64,000 bases of DNA from the NCBI RefSeq assembly GCF_002575655.3, contig NC_053039.3, positions 221,855,622 to 221,919,621 of the forward strand, given 5' to 3'. A program made the position numbers and the translations under genes. The notes beneath the pieces are model-generated. The model was given only the letters and a program-made list of their open reading frames with translations. It did not search any database and was not told where the DNA came from. This document shows positions 1 to 11,400 of this stretch, in pieces. Within the stretch, counting starts at the first letter, position 1. Every line of letters begins with the position of its first letter. The DNA comes from Aegilops tauschii subsp. strangulata (taxonomy: Eukaryota > Streptophyta > Magnoliopsida > Poales > Poaceae).

Positions 1-1092
1 TAAAGGAGGGATCGGAGAAATCAAATGCAATGAAGATACAGTGATTTTTGGCATGGTTCTGATAGGTAGTGCTATCATACGTCCATGTTGATGGAGACTT
101 CAACCCACGGAGATAACGGCTGCACGAGTCCACGGAGGGCTCCACCCACGAAGGGTCCACAAAGAAGCAATATTGTCTATTCCACCATGGCTTACGTCCA
201 CAAAGGACCAGCCTCACTCGGGGTAGATCTTCACGAGTTAGGCGATCTCCTTGCCCTTACAAACTCCTTGGTTCAACTCCACAAGATCTTGGAGGCTCCC
301 AAGTGACACCTAACCAATCTAGGAGACACCACTCTCCAGAAGGTAATAGGTAGAGTTGGTGATGATGAACTCCTTGTTCTTGTGCTTCAAAAGATAGTCT
401 CCTCAACACTCAATCACTCTCTCACAGATTTGGCTTTGATAGGACAAGGATTAGAGTGGAAAGCAACTTGAGGAGGCTAGAATCAAGGTTCAAATGTTGG
501 ATTGGAGTGCCTTGATCTCAACACATGAGTAGGTGGTTCTCTCTCAGAAAATGAATGGTGGAAGTGTAGTTTTGTTCTGATGGCTCTCTTAGCGAGTAGG
601 TGGGGGTGGAGGGGTATAAATATCCTTCACCCTAAATCCAACTGTTACAAGTCTTCGTCGTCTCCAGCTCGCTCTCGCCGTCGGATTCCATCACCGTCAA
701 TGGAAATCTTCACCATTGTTGCCGCCGTAGCAGATCTCCACCAAGTTAGGGTAAGATTCGACCCCCTAGTGCTTCTCAATCTGATTCAATGCACTAGTAG
801 ACGTGCATTCATTCTTGCCACCATATGACATTCCTTTTCCAACAAAACAAATCCTTGGAATTAGGTTTGAGTAAAATTTTAGGTTTAGGGTTCTGCGGAA
901 CTCATATCTGACTGACCGAATTGGACTAATTCGGAGTCACCAATTCGGCTTTAGCTATTGAACTCAGTACATCTCGGTGAAACTGTAACATACTAATCTG
1001 TGATACTGAGTTAGACCGTCAGCAGTACCATGTGCACTTCGATGAAACCTAGTTTCAGTTGTCGCCTCGGTACTTCCGAAATTGGATGTCCT

Positions 1093-1586
1093 TGAGGGAG
1101 TCCTGGACTAAGGTGTCCTCGGGCTGCCGGCCAATCTCTTATGGGTCGGCCAGATGGGTCGTTCTACAACTACTAAAAGGCCAAGCTATAAGGCGACTCT
1201 GTGTCCAGACAGGAAATCTTCGAAGCCTTGGTGTGTGTCCTTCAAGTCAAGATGGAAGAATCGACATGTTTATCCCCTTTTTGTAACCGACCATGTGTAA
1301 CCCTAGTACCCCTGGTGCCTATATAAACCAGGGGTTTAGTCCTTAGAGGCCAGAAGAAGAACCATCATTCTAATCACCTAGGGTTTAGTTCATCTGACCT
1401 CGTGGTAGATCGACTCTGTAACCATCATATACACTTCAATATAATCAAGCAGGACGTAGGGTTTTACCTCTTCGAGAGGACCCAAACCTGGGTAAACATC
1501 GTCTCCTTCATCCCTTGTTCCCCATTGATCCAAGATGCACAACTCGGGACCGCCCTACCCGAGATCCACCAGTTTTGACACCGACA
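1093..1586 (+). mobile_element. Solo LTR of a Ty3/gypsy element (Fatima-related), TSD GTCCT
   Basis: A 494-bp LTR begins TGAGGGAGTCCTGGACTA and ends TTTTGACACCGACA. It is flanked by the perfect 5-bp duplication gtcct (1088-1092 and 1587-1591). No internal region or second LTR is present, so it is a solo LTR left by recombination between the two LTRs of an insertion. Its ends match the LTRs of the element at 39857-49023 read on the minus strand, but the middle is clearly diverged, so it is a relative rather than the same subfamily. A TATA box sits at about 1320-1327 inside an inverted repeat. It interrupts the copia-type remnant. Confidence 0.92.
1308..1335 (+). promoter_or_regulatory. TATA box inside an 8-bp inverted repeat (solo LTR core promoter)
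   Basis: ACCCCTGG (1308-1315) and CCAGGGGT (1328-1335) are perfect reverse complements. They enclose a 12-nt segment, TGCCTATATAAA. The same 8-12-8 geometry with a different but still complementary stem occurs in the LTRs at 40114-40141 and 48803-48830. The TATA motif marks the probable LTR core promoter. A role for the flanking palindrome is inferred from covariation. Confidence 0.7.
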
Positions 1587-2370
1587 GTCCTCGAATGAGA
1601 AATATGCATTGCAACATGCTCACACAATAAAGATAGCAAATGAAATATGTAAAATATGCACAACCAATTCTAGCAACTATCATGTAATGGGCGATGACAT
1701 AGTCATCTATATATGAGTATACTGACTTAAGAGCCAAATGAAAATATTTGATCATAGGTCATACTCATCGTTTAAGCACAAGTGGGGTTGCCACTTGTAC
1801 ATAAAGCATTAATGTGTTCACACCATTAGAGTTGCTTTAGCTCAAGTCTTAGAGCAAAGCTCCCCCTAGATGTGATATCCCCCCAAAGAGGGATGAACTA
1901 ACCTTGGGTTTGTCCATGACAACTTCATGTAGATGTTGTAGATGTGTATGCTCAAAGTGGATGTAGACCATCAAGAGTTGGGAGCAATCCTTTGAATTTT
2001 AGCACTTCCAATACCTACATGGGTTAGTCCCACAAGGAACAGACAAGGATATCCATAGACATAGAGTGACATGCACATATGATGATGTCCATGAATGCAT
2101 TGAATACCTTGTCCCTTGACATACCAATAGGAGGATTTATGACTCCATGAACTAGTGCAAGATGTTGAAGTTAGTTGCAAAAGTTCTTGCCATGAATAAA
2201 TATGAGTGAATTTTGTTGGCGGAGTCACCCTCAAGAACTCTCTAGTTCTTCTTCATTTGGACCCACATCAACTTGATGGGAATCCTTGGAGTTGTAGTTG
2301 TACTTGATGAAGTCTTCGGGTCATCTTGAGCTTGTGTCACCTTGAAATAAGTAGGATCGTACTTCTCTTG

Positions 2371-3887
2371 TTAAGGAACAAACTTCCTCTTGGGGTATTG
2401 ATCTTCTTCCCGCTCAACTCCGTTGGCATTGAACTTCCGTTCAAAACAAACACCTTGGTTCTTCCGGTGCGTTCCTTGCTTACGTACAATTTCATAAAAT
2501 TGCTTACTCCCGGCAAGGCTCTTGTAGACACCCTTTTCTATAATTACTTCCAATATTTTTTTCTTGCTCAAGTGGAACTTGGCTAAGAGAATCATCAATA
2601 GAACTACTTGAAGCAGCAACATTGGATTTAGCATTGTTATTGTTACTACTAGAGATAGAACCTTTATTACTCTTGGTACTAGTTTGGATAGATTTAACTT
2701 GTGGCATAAAAGTAGACAAGAGAAGATGTTTGGCAATGTGAGAAGAACTCTTCTTTCGAAGATCATCATTGATTGCTTTTAGAAGCTCATGTTCTTGCTC
2801 TAAATTTACCTACTCGAAGCGTAACTTCTCATGAGTTCTTAGGAGCTCTCTATGATCTTCTTGAATTGTTTCATGGGCTAACTTAAGAGTATTTAGTTAT
2901 GTAGTTAAACAATCAATCTCCTTCTTAGAATTGTCATTCATTTTATCTTGACTATCATGATTACTAGCAAGTCCATTATAGCTTACATCACTAGTTTTAT
3001 CAACAAGCAAATCACCAGCACCTAGCAAATCATCCCCATCAATATTGAAATCAAGATATTTGAGGTGCGATACCTTGGGGCCTCTAGCCATGAAGCATTT
3101 TCCAATTCCTTCATTTGGTGAATCAATAGGTCATAAGAGTTGGAGGATACGAGAGCAAGTCCGGCAACACCATCATCTTGACTATAGTCGAAGTCTCAGT
3201 GATAACTTCTCTTGGAATGGTTATCGGAGCCAGAGTCAGAAACCCATTCACCAAGATGGGCCTGATATCTTCTTCTAGAGTAGCTCTTGGTTGACCTGTC
3301 TTTCCTTTCTGAATCCTTGTTTCTTCGAGAAGGTATTCGTTCATAACTATCATCTCTACTCCTTCTCTCTCTATGAGGTGATTCATCTCTTCTACTCTTG
3401 CTTCTAGGTGATTCATCTCTTTTCATGTGAGGTGTCGTACACTCATTGGAGTAGTGTCTAGGTTTCCACAATTGTAGCAGTTACGGTCGCGACTTGATGT
3501 TCTTTCCTCATAGTGTCTTGAGTTGGAGCTTCTCTCTTTGCGTCTATTCTTGTAGAAGTTGTTGAAGTTCTTGACCATTAGGCTTATCGCTTCCTTGGAT
3601 ACTAGTTTCTCACTTGATGTTGTGGGAGCATCGCTTGAGGCCTTGTAAGCTCCAATTGACTTATTGTGGAGCTCCTCCTTGTCCTTGAGTGACATATCAT
3701 GAGCAACATTTCTTCCAATGACTTTTGTTGGCCTCAGATCTTTGTAATTGGGCATCATTTGGATCAATGCGCACACAAGATCATATTTTCCATCCAAAAC
3801 TCTAAGGATCTTCTTGATGATGAACTTGTCGGTCATCTCTTCACTTCTTAAACCGGCAATCTCATTTGTGATGCCTGGGTTGTTCAT
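2371..3887 (-). pseudogene. Broken copia-type gag (UBN2 domain plus CCHC zinc knuckle)
   Basis: The piece at 3887-3423 reads as a UBN2-type gag core, including EEMTDKFIIKKILRVL and an RPTKVIGRN stretch. It is followed by the first half of a zinc knuckle, CYNCG. The second half (KPRHYSNEC) is in another frame at 3471-3196, so a 1-nt deletion near 3465 splits a CX2CX4HX4C knuckle. An Arg/Ser/Asp-rich basic tail follows, then 3091-2897 (acidic, DFNIDGDDLLG) and 2769-2371 in shifting frames with several stops. Gag would form the nucleocapsid of a virus-like particle. This copy is truncated at its N-terminus near 3890 and cannot make a full product. Confidence 0.7.
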
Positions 3888-3893
3888 AGAACG

Positions 3894-4720
3894 ACAGGGG
3901 GTAGTCGGTATATTCCATGATAAGCGGATTATTCTTAGGACGAGTGTTTATTCGCTCGCCATTGCACGAGAAAGGGGCGGCAATAGGGATTCCCAGTCCC
4001 AAACTGCAAACAGAAAAGAGCTTACAAATAATCAAACAAAAACTCCTACGGAGTCATAACCTTTACTTTATCGCTTGGGAACCGCTACTAATGTGTTTAG
4101 CATGGAAGATATTGATAACCGATGGTCGCGAAGTAAACAAGAAGGGTGCATTTCTCAAAATATCATTTACCTCTGTTTTAAAAACTTGAGCTCTCGCACC
4201 GCTGCAAATCATTGCCTCCCTCTACAAAGGGACTTCCTATTTACTTTTATATTGTGTCATCACCTTCTAAAATAGCGCCAAAATCTGAGAGCACTACTAT
4301 CATGCTTATGCATTGTGTGTAGCTAATGTTGGGTGCATCATGACTGGATCTTTTCTACCATGAATTACAATGTTTAGTCCCTGCTTGAACTTTGGAGGTG
4401 CTCTGCATTTATGTTTTGCGGTCTCAGAAAGGGCTAGCGAGATACCACTATTTTCATATTATATCATGGTTGTTTTGATAATGCGTTGCTGTTTGAGATA
4501 TCTTATTATTGCTTGCTAGCTGATTATGTCATTGATATGAGTTATTATAATTTTTGAGTTATTGTCTACATGGTTAGTTATAATATTGGCTGAAAACCTG
4601 GGTGTTGTTTAAGCTTATTTATGCAAACGAGAGAAAAAGAGTTCGTAATTTTTTTCTTTTTCACTTTCAATTTATCAACTGAATTGCTTGAGGACAAGCA
4701 AAGGTTTAAGCTTGGGGGAG
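3894..4720 (+). mobile_element. 3' internal end and polypurine tract of Athila-like element A
   Basis: This is AT-rich noncoding sequence ending in AAGCTTGGGGGAG (4708-4720), a typical gypsy PPT. Immediately after the element inserted at 4721-25495, and one T, the sequence resumes with an LTR beginning TGATACGTC (25502). That is the expected PPT-to-3'LTR order, so this stretch is the 3' end of an older element whose LTR was pushed 20.8 kb away. Short ORFs (3748-4059, 3917-4189, 4075-4275) overlap each other and show no domain. The left boundary near 3890 is abrupt against minus-strand copia gag. Confidence 0.7.
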
Positions 4721-5295
4721 TGACGATGACATGCACCTAGGGTAGGGCCATAGGCCTGACCTAGACGCCCTACCCAAGGACACAGCCCTAGAATCAAGGA
4801 CATTCAAAGTACAACAGAAGAAACCGACTGAAATCACCTTGGAGTGCAATCCACTCGACCTGCTATCCCACTCGGATACCCCAATTCCACTCGACCATAC
4901 GAAGAATCACTCAGAGTACAGAAGGTCTAAAGCCACCCCAGGATGGTAACGGTCAGGCGGTCACTCTGTAGTCTTAAAGATCATTATAGTCATTTATTGC
5001 TAGCATTACTAGTAACGCCTCTGCCTTAACGTACATTAAACCCTGTGCAACTGAGGGCTGGAGGGGCCTGGTGTACTCTATATAAGCCACCCCTCCTTTG
5101 GCACAAGGGCTGGCACCCCCGTAACTCTCACGCATAATCCAGTTGACTTGTCTCTGGGCACCGAGACGTAGGGTTGTTACTTCCTCCGAGAAGGGCCTAA
5201 ACTCGTAAAACTTGCGTGCACAACCTCGCCGTAGCTAGGGCCTTGCCTCCTCCTACGTACCCCCTATTCTTACTGTCAGACTTGCTCCCACGACA
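4721..5295 (+). repeat. 5' LTR of element B
   Basis: 575 bp, from TGACGATGACATGCACC to CTCCCACGACA. The core promoter TATA (ctatataag) lies at 5078-5086. It sits between GGAGGGG (5060-5066) and CCCCTCC (5090-5096), complementary arms 23 nt apart. The LTR carries U3-R-U5 and would drive the genomic transcript. Confidence 0.92.
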
Positions 5296-5318
5296 ATTGG
5301 CGCCCACCATGGGGCCGA
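5296..5318 (+). promoter_or_regulatory. Primer-binding region of element B
   Basis: ATTGGCGCCCACCATGGGGC follows the 5' LTR directly. TTGGCGCCCACCGTGGGG-type sequence is the usual start of the leader in Triticeae gypsy elements. It is the expected minus-strand primer site, complementary to a tRNA 3' end. The particular tRNA was not determined. Confidence 0.7.
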
Positions 5319-5367
5319 CATCTTAGCGACTTCCGGTGAGGTTGCAGTTATTCCGATCTTCATCAAC

Positions 5368-7420
5368 ATGGTTTCCGGCGGTGGTTTGGCTTTGGGCCGC
5401 GAGATCCGTCTCGGCGCGCTCGTTTTCTTCGCTGACGACTCCGCCTGGCTGCAAGAGGCCCCCCTCGACGTCGAGGCCCTTCCCATCCGCGGGGCGGCGC
5501 ACTTCCGCGCGAGTGCCTGCGGCGTCCTCCTGCGACAGCCTTCGACCCAATATCGGTCGGCTCCCGCGTCATCCGCTCTCCCCGTTGTAAGCCGCCGCAA
5601 GCGATCTGGTCGATCGCGGCTTCAGCGGTGGGTGAAGCATGCGGTTGCTCGACAGTCGGCCACCCCTCAAGTCGCGGCAATCGAGCCCGACGAATCTCTC
5701 TACGGACCATTCGACTGGTTCCGCAGACACTCTGTCTGAGTGCAGAAGCAGCGATCCTGCGGTAGAAGTCCTCATGGTCGACTCCCATCGCAGCCCGCCT
5801 AGTTTCCGTCACAACGACGGCGATGGTGATGGGCCGTCATACATTCATGATGAGTACTAACCCCAAGCCCACACTTCAGAGCACACAGAAGAGTTCCATC
5901 GTCGCAACATGGAGGCACTCGAGACCCCCATCTTGGGGGAGACCTCCGAGGCTCGGGCCTTCGAGGCTGCAAGCCTGGCCACCTTGGCTGAGTGCACGCG
6001 TCTGGAGAATCTTTAGCATTCACTCGATGAACGCGCCCGCCGGCAAATCCACAAATCCAATCGACGGCATCAACAATTGTTTCCGCCTGAACCTCATGTA
6101 TACCGTATTCCAGTCCAGAATCTTGCTGCTGCAACACGTATAGCAGAGTCAATTCAGCCATCTCGTTCGGAAGCTGGTAGAGGTTTGCTGCAGATCTGAG
6201 CGCTGCTCCGAGCAGCGGGTGAACAAAACTCAGTTGTTTCTCAGTTGCGTAACAGGATCTATATCAGATCTGTGGTTGTAGACACAGTTTGGTCGGCACA
6301 CAGTCCAAGATCGCCTCCGTGGCGTGAAGATCGTGGGCACCGCCAGGATCAGTACCTGGGTCGAGGCCACAAACAGTATGATCATCGGTACACCCGTGAT
6401 GACCACCGTCGAGTGCCTACGCCCCCTCCGAGGGACGAATCATACGCGCCCAGGCGGTATGATGACAGGCGCCCATATGGTGATGAGCGGAGAGCTCCAG
6501 TTGACCCAATAGAGCCTGGGTTTGATGCGAGATCTCTTCTCGTACAAGGTTTGGTCAACAGGGGCCGGGCACAAAGAGAAGGACAAGACATGAACCGTCC
6601 GAGTGGAAGCAGAGTACATGTTTCTAGATCTGAATGTTTTAGTAGAGCCATCCGAGCTGCTGAGATCCCTCCCAACTTTAGGTTGGCGACGGGCATGAGT
6701 AAGTTCACCGGTGAGTCGAAGCCCGACACTTGGCTAGAAGATTACCGAGTGGCAGTGCAGATTGGTGGAGGCAACGATGATGTAGCCATGAAGCACCTCC
6801 CCGTGATGCTCGAGGGTTCAGCAAGAGCTTGGTTGAATCAGCTGGCCCCTGGAAGTATTTTTAGTTGGGAAGAGTTAGCCCGAGTTTATCAAAACATTCG
6901 AGGGCACCTGCAAGCAACCTGCTGGACTGACTAAATTACAGCATTGCGTTCAGAAATAGAATGAGACTTTGTGAGACTTCATCCAGAGATGGACTACTCT
7001 TCATCATACTGTAGAAAATGTGTCAGCACCAGGCAGTTTGCGCCTTTAAAGAGGGCGTTCGATACACAGAGCTCAACCTGAAATTCGGTCGGTCAGGAGA
7101 CATATCCCTGGCCCGAATGATGGAAATAGCCACTCAGTACACTAACGGCAAAGGAAGATCGACTCCGCAGTGGCAAGAATAAACCAGTCGCCCAAGACAC
7201 CGGAGGAGGAAGTTCCAGTCGGAAGCAGAAGCGCAAGGCTGAACCTGCAGGTCCTGCTGACGCCGCGGTTTTGAATCAGGGGAAGTTCAAGGGAAAGCCT
7301 AAAGGGCCATGGATCCCCCAAAAGTGAAAGATCGGGCGGGAAATGATGTTCTTGATTTGCCGTGTCACATACACACCAAAAAAGATGAAGAGGGTAACTT
7401 GATTCTGCCCAAGCATACCT
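5368..7420 (+). pseudogene. gag: Gag of element B, 5' part, frameshifted and interrupted by element N
   Basis: The first open piece (5368-5739, 123 aa) starts MVSGGGLALGREIRLGALVF. The same protein continues in other frames through 5860 and 6143. 6245-6934 (229 aa) holds an Arg/Asp-rich linker and then the retrotransposon gag core (PPNFRLATGMSKFTGESKP, WLEDYRVAVQIGG, GSARAWLNQLAPGSIFSWEE). A frameshift near 6880 breaks the end of the core. The remainder of gag (7000-7420) is present as a degraded frame up to the ATACC target site, and gag resumes after 14951. Gag forms the particle shell. At least three frameshifts make this copy nonfunctional. Confidence 0.85.
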
Positions 7421-8213
7421 GTTGTAGGGTGGAACCCTAAGTGAAGATCTTTCACGAATTGGAGGGGGAATCCCCAAGAACAAGATGAACACAAGAGAGA
7501 AAACAAGAGGAACACTCAAGAACAAGTCCAATCACACATCCACTAGACCAACAAACACACAAGATCCACAAGGTACATGAACAATCAAAGGGAAACAAGA
7601 TACATGGTAGGGTTCATCCCAAATCCTATGAAGGAGATGAGGGCTTGATGATCCTATGATGGGGATCCTTCTCCAAGAGGAGGCCTTGGTATCCACAAGT
7701 GGATCTTCTCCCTTAGGAGGTCATGATCTCCATGAGGAGGAAGATGAGCAAAGCTCTCTCTTTGTCTATCAAATACTCCCCCCCCCTAGAAAGGAGGTGG
7801 AGGTGGTCTATTTATAGTCTAAGCCATGAAGGGGTAAGTGGGAAAGGGATACATGGGCCTCAGGCTCGATTCTGCGCGCAGGCGGGCGGTAGTACCAGAC
7901 ATCGGGTGGTAGTACCGCATGTAAGCGGTAGTACTGCTCGCTCTGGGTCTTCTTCCTCCTTCTCTTCCATGCTTCTCTCGCGGATGGTGTAGTTGTACAC
8001 TTGTTCTCGCACTCCTCCTCCTTGTCCATGGTGTTCCGACAATACCTATGTATGCACACGAGAGGAGTGTCAAGTAGTATACCATCCTCGAAGGGGTCAA
8101 GTGAACACGTGTAAAGGAGATGATTCACCTTTGTGTATGTGAAGTAGATGTCGCACGTGTCGCTTGCCGAACGGACTCTTGACATGGTGATGTCCGTAGG
8201 ACGCTCCGCATCA
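7421..8213 (-). repeat. 3' LTR of element N
   Basis: 793 bp, TGTTGTAGGG...CTCCGCATCA on plus. It contains three copies of the near-palindrome family GCGGTAGTACCGC between 7885 and 7940, the same motif that is amplified in the leader at 13620-13850. The ORFs drawn across 7808-8455 are LTR sequence and are not called as genes. Confidence 0.9.
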
Positions 8214-8455
8214 CCCTCTCCCCCTTGGGAAAGATCTGACCTCGGATCGAAAACCAAATCACCATGGGAAAGAGATGGTGTCGCCGTGTAGGAGTGGACG
8301 CTCACCAAGTACTTGTCATCTTGAAGCTCGAAATGGGCACTCTCCAATGTCGCACCGTCTTGGGATTCCTTAAAAAGGAGCAAGGACAAGAAACACTTGG
8401 AAAAACGAATGTGCTTAGCGTTAGTGCAAAACCAGGCATTCAAGCGGTGATTCAC

Positions 8456-11400
8456 TCAACAAGTGTCGGCATCGTGCAAAGCATATGGTGTGACAAGGGA
8501 TTGTGTCATGGCATGTGAGCATATGAATTGAGCACAAGCAAAGATATCATGGGGACAAGCATGTAAATGTGAGGTAGAGATACATATATGTTTGACAAGA
8601 GAATAAGCATCTACCTCAAGTTCATAGCAAGCATTCACAAATTGCTCAATGAAAGGTCTATGGTAGGCATAAGAATCATTCACAACACCAAATAAAATGA
8701 AGTGTCTAAACACATCGGTCAAGTGCAAGACAATCCGTGCATAACGTGCATAGGGTGTAGTGAAGATAGTATGGCACTCAACACAATAGAAAGAGCAATT
8801 GTTCATCATGTGTGAGGCAATCAAGACAAGCATGTAGCAATCAATGGGACATGGCATATGTGAAGTAATGACATTGTTGCAACCAAACATGTGATAGTAG
8901 CAAGTAAACCAAGAATGGGATGGAACATGAGAAAGCATAGCAATCAAGTCGTGCAAACTAGTGGAGCGAAGATGCAACACACTAGAGGAAATCATGGCAA
9001 TCATGTCATGTGAGCACATAATAGATATAGGAAATTCACATGACATATCGCGAGCACGAGCACAATGCAAGATCAATGTATCATCATAGGTATGGGGCAC
9101 ATAGCAAACATGGCCATAAGAAGCAATATCTCCACCAAGCTTGCAAATACACATACACGTATTAGAATCAATCATCATGTGCAATGCAAAGCATGGGTCA
9201 TAAATGCATGGCAAAGGCATAGGAAAGAGCATATCATGCAAAGTGAACATGGCAATATGGGCATATAATATGTAATGGACAATAACCCATAACCAAGTGA
9301 GTGCCATGTAGAAGAAATGCGCGAAGTCTTTGCGCGAAAAGAGCGGTGGGAAAGGAAATCCATGGGATCCCAAGTCATCATTGCTCTCTAGAGCTCGTTT
9401 TGTCAACTCGTGGGATTGCGAGGTTGACAAGTATTCATGTGTACCTACACAAAAGAGACACAAACCAAAGAAATTGTGCGTGTGGTAAATGTACACATCA
9501 TCCATCATGATGTGTATGTGCATGTGTGAGTTAGCACAAGATAAGCATCGCTCAAAGAAATTTGATGCATGGTATAAGAACATGTCATCCATCATGAAAG
9601 AATAGTTGTTATGTATGACACGATGGGGATGCAAATTTAGCATACAATTATATGGCACATCAATAGCATGTTTATTCATGGGGAGCATATTGTGCACACA
9701 AGTATTGGGATCATGCAATGAATGGGATGGATCAAAATCTCCTAACATGGATGAGGAAACTATGGGGGTCTCCTCATGAGCAATGTTGGAAACATCATAT
9801 GGAGAAAATGGACAACATCCAAAACAATGCATATCCGAAGCTAGGTGGTCATGGCATGGCATATGATATACATGATGCAAATCAATATCATCACAAGAAA
9901 AGCAAATGCCAATAACCATGGGCTTGTCATCTATGCCATATGTGCAAATTGGGTTTATCTTAATGGCATATGCATAGTCACTATGAAGAGATTGTAAATA
10001 TGACATATTGTTGATCTCATGCATAGCATATGACAAGTCAAGCGGATTGTCAAACATGATGTGACCAAGAGAATTATCACAAGAAATCCTATGTAACATG
10101 GCATTACAACTAATAGACTCCACATGGCGATCGTCAAACTCATCATAAATGGGTAAATCATCGCATGGGTAAGTCGAACTAGCATGAAGCATGACAATAG
10201 GTGGATCAACATCATGCAAGCAATCAAAGTCGAGAATGTCCACTAGTGGGACTAGAGCATCACCTTCACCTTTATTACCTTGTTCATTCCACTCAAGTGG
10301 TGTAGGTGAGGTGGAAAAGACCAAATGGTGGTCATCATCTACATCTTGATGGAACCATGTGGGGGGTGCATCATATTCCACCATGGCCATCGTCTTGTCC
10401 AAAGGAAGGACGAAGTCGTCGCGAATCGGCGCGTCATCATATATGGGACCTAGTACCAAATGAGAAGACACAATAGAGGTAGAGGTCAAGTTGTTAGAAA
10501 TGCAAATGGCCTCATGAGACCTATCAACTATCTCACTCTCTCTATGTGGTGGTTCACTCACTCCCTCAAAATAGGTGCACTCAAAGTCACATATGGTGGA
10601 GTCACTCATCTCACTGAAGTGGTGGGGGTTGGAGCTCTCCTCACATGGGGATTGTGGCAACTCATCATATATGGGGCTAGTGGTGAAGTCACGCTCACTC
10701 TCAATATGGTGGCACAAGTCACTCAAGTCATCATACATCGCCGTGGTCGAAGGGAAAATCCCATGCTCAACCATCTCGTAGTCGTCGCCGTGGATGAAGG
10801 CCGAAGATGGCACATCATCGCTCTCCATGACCGAAGGGAAAATCCCATGCTCGATCATCTCGTCATCGTCGCCGTGGATGAAGGCCGAAGATGGCACATC
10901 ATCGCTCTCCTCCATGACCGAAGGAAAAATCCCATGCTCGATCATCTCGTCATCGTCGCCCTGGATGAAGGCCGAAGATGGCACATCATCACTCTTGCCT
11001 CCAAAGATGGAAGCATCATCCTTGCTCGCCACCTTGTCGCTCGCCTCCAAAGCTTGGTCCTTGAGGTTCTCCTTAGTCGTACTCGTTGCCGCACCGTCTT
11101 GAAAAAGAGTCAAAGTAGACTCGGCATCATCAATGCCACAAAGAGGGATGGCGGCGAAGTCGAACTTGGGAGCATCATCTTGGAGCTCGTCGGGCTTGGA
11201 CATCGTGGTGGTACTAGCCTCATGCTCGTCGTGTGGGAGTTGGTCTTCGAGAAGTGTGCTTGGGGTCGAGAAGCCTTTGCCTTCATGAGTTCTTGTTCCG
11301 CCTTGAGAGCACCAATGTAGTTGTCGTCGAAGGACTTGTAGTTCTCGAGGAAGATAGTCTTGGAGATGTCGTTGTTCAATCCCATCATGAAGTGGAACTT

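Larger units (their letters stand above)
1..3893 (-). mobile_element. Copia-type (UBN2 gag) element remnant, minus strand, split by a solo LTR
   Basis: The only protein evidence is the minus-strand UBN2-type gag at 2371-3887. Downstream of it in the minus sense (2370 to 1587 and 1092 to 1) the DNA is AT-rich with no convincing ORF. It has the look of the 3' noncoding region and possible LTR of a Triticeae element. Imperfect repeats around tcggtgaaac and attcgg lie at 900-1060, and a purine-rich tract in the minus sense lies near 1860-1890. Neither LTR boundary could be fixed because the element runs off the left edge. The 5' end is cut near 3890, where plus-strand Athila-like sequence begins. 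The open frames at 85-306, 580-828 and 1971-2234 have no recognisable domain and are not called as genes. Copia assignment rests on the gag only. Confidence 0.5.

Noticed and set aside
5253..6161. Minus-strand ORFs opposite B's gag (115-149 codons)
   Set aside because: Shadows of GC-rich gag sequence. No promoter or splice pattern like the real antisense genes.
7808..8455. 215-codon ORF on minus
   Set aside because: Covers the LTR of element N. The matching stretch in the other LTR is interrupted differently, and no domain is present.
10460..11320. 286-codon plus-strand ORF with repeats
   Set aside because: Shadow of the minus-strand long ORF of element N. Its repeats are the reverse complement of the 84-bp coding repeats.
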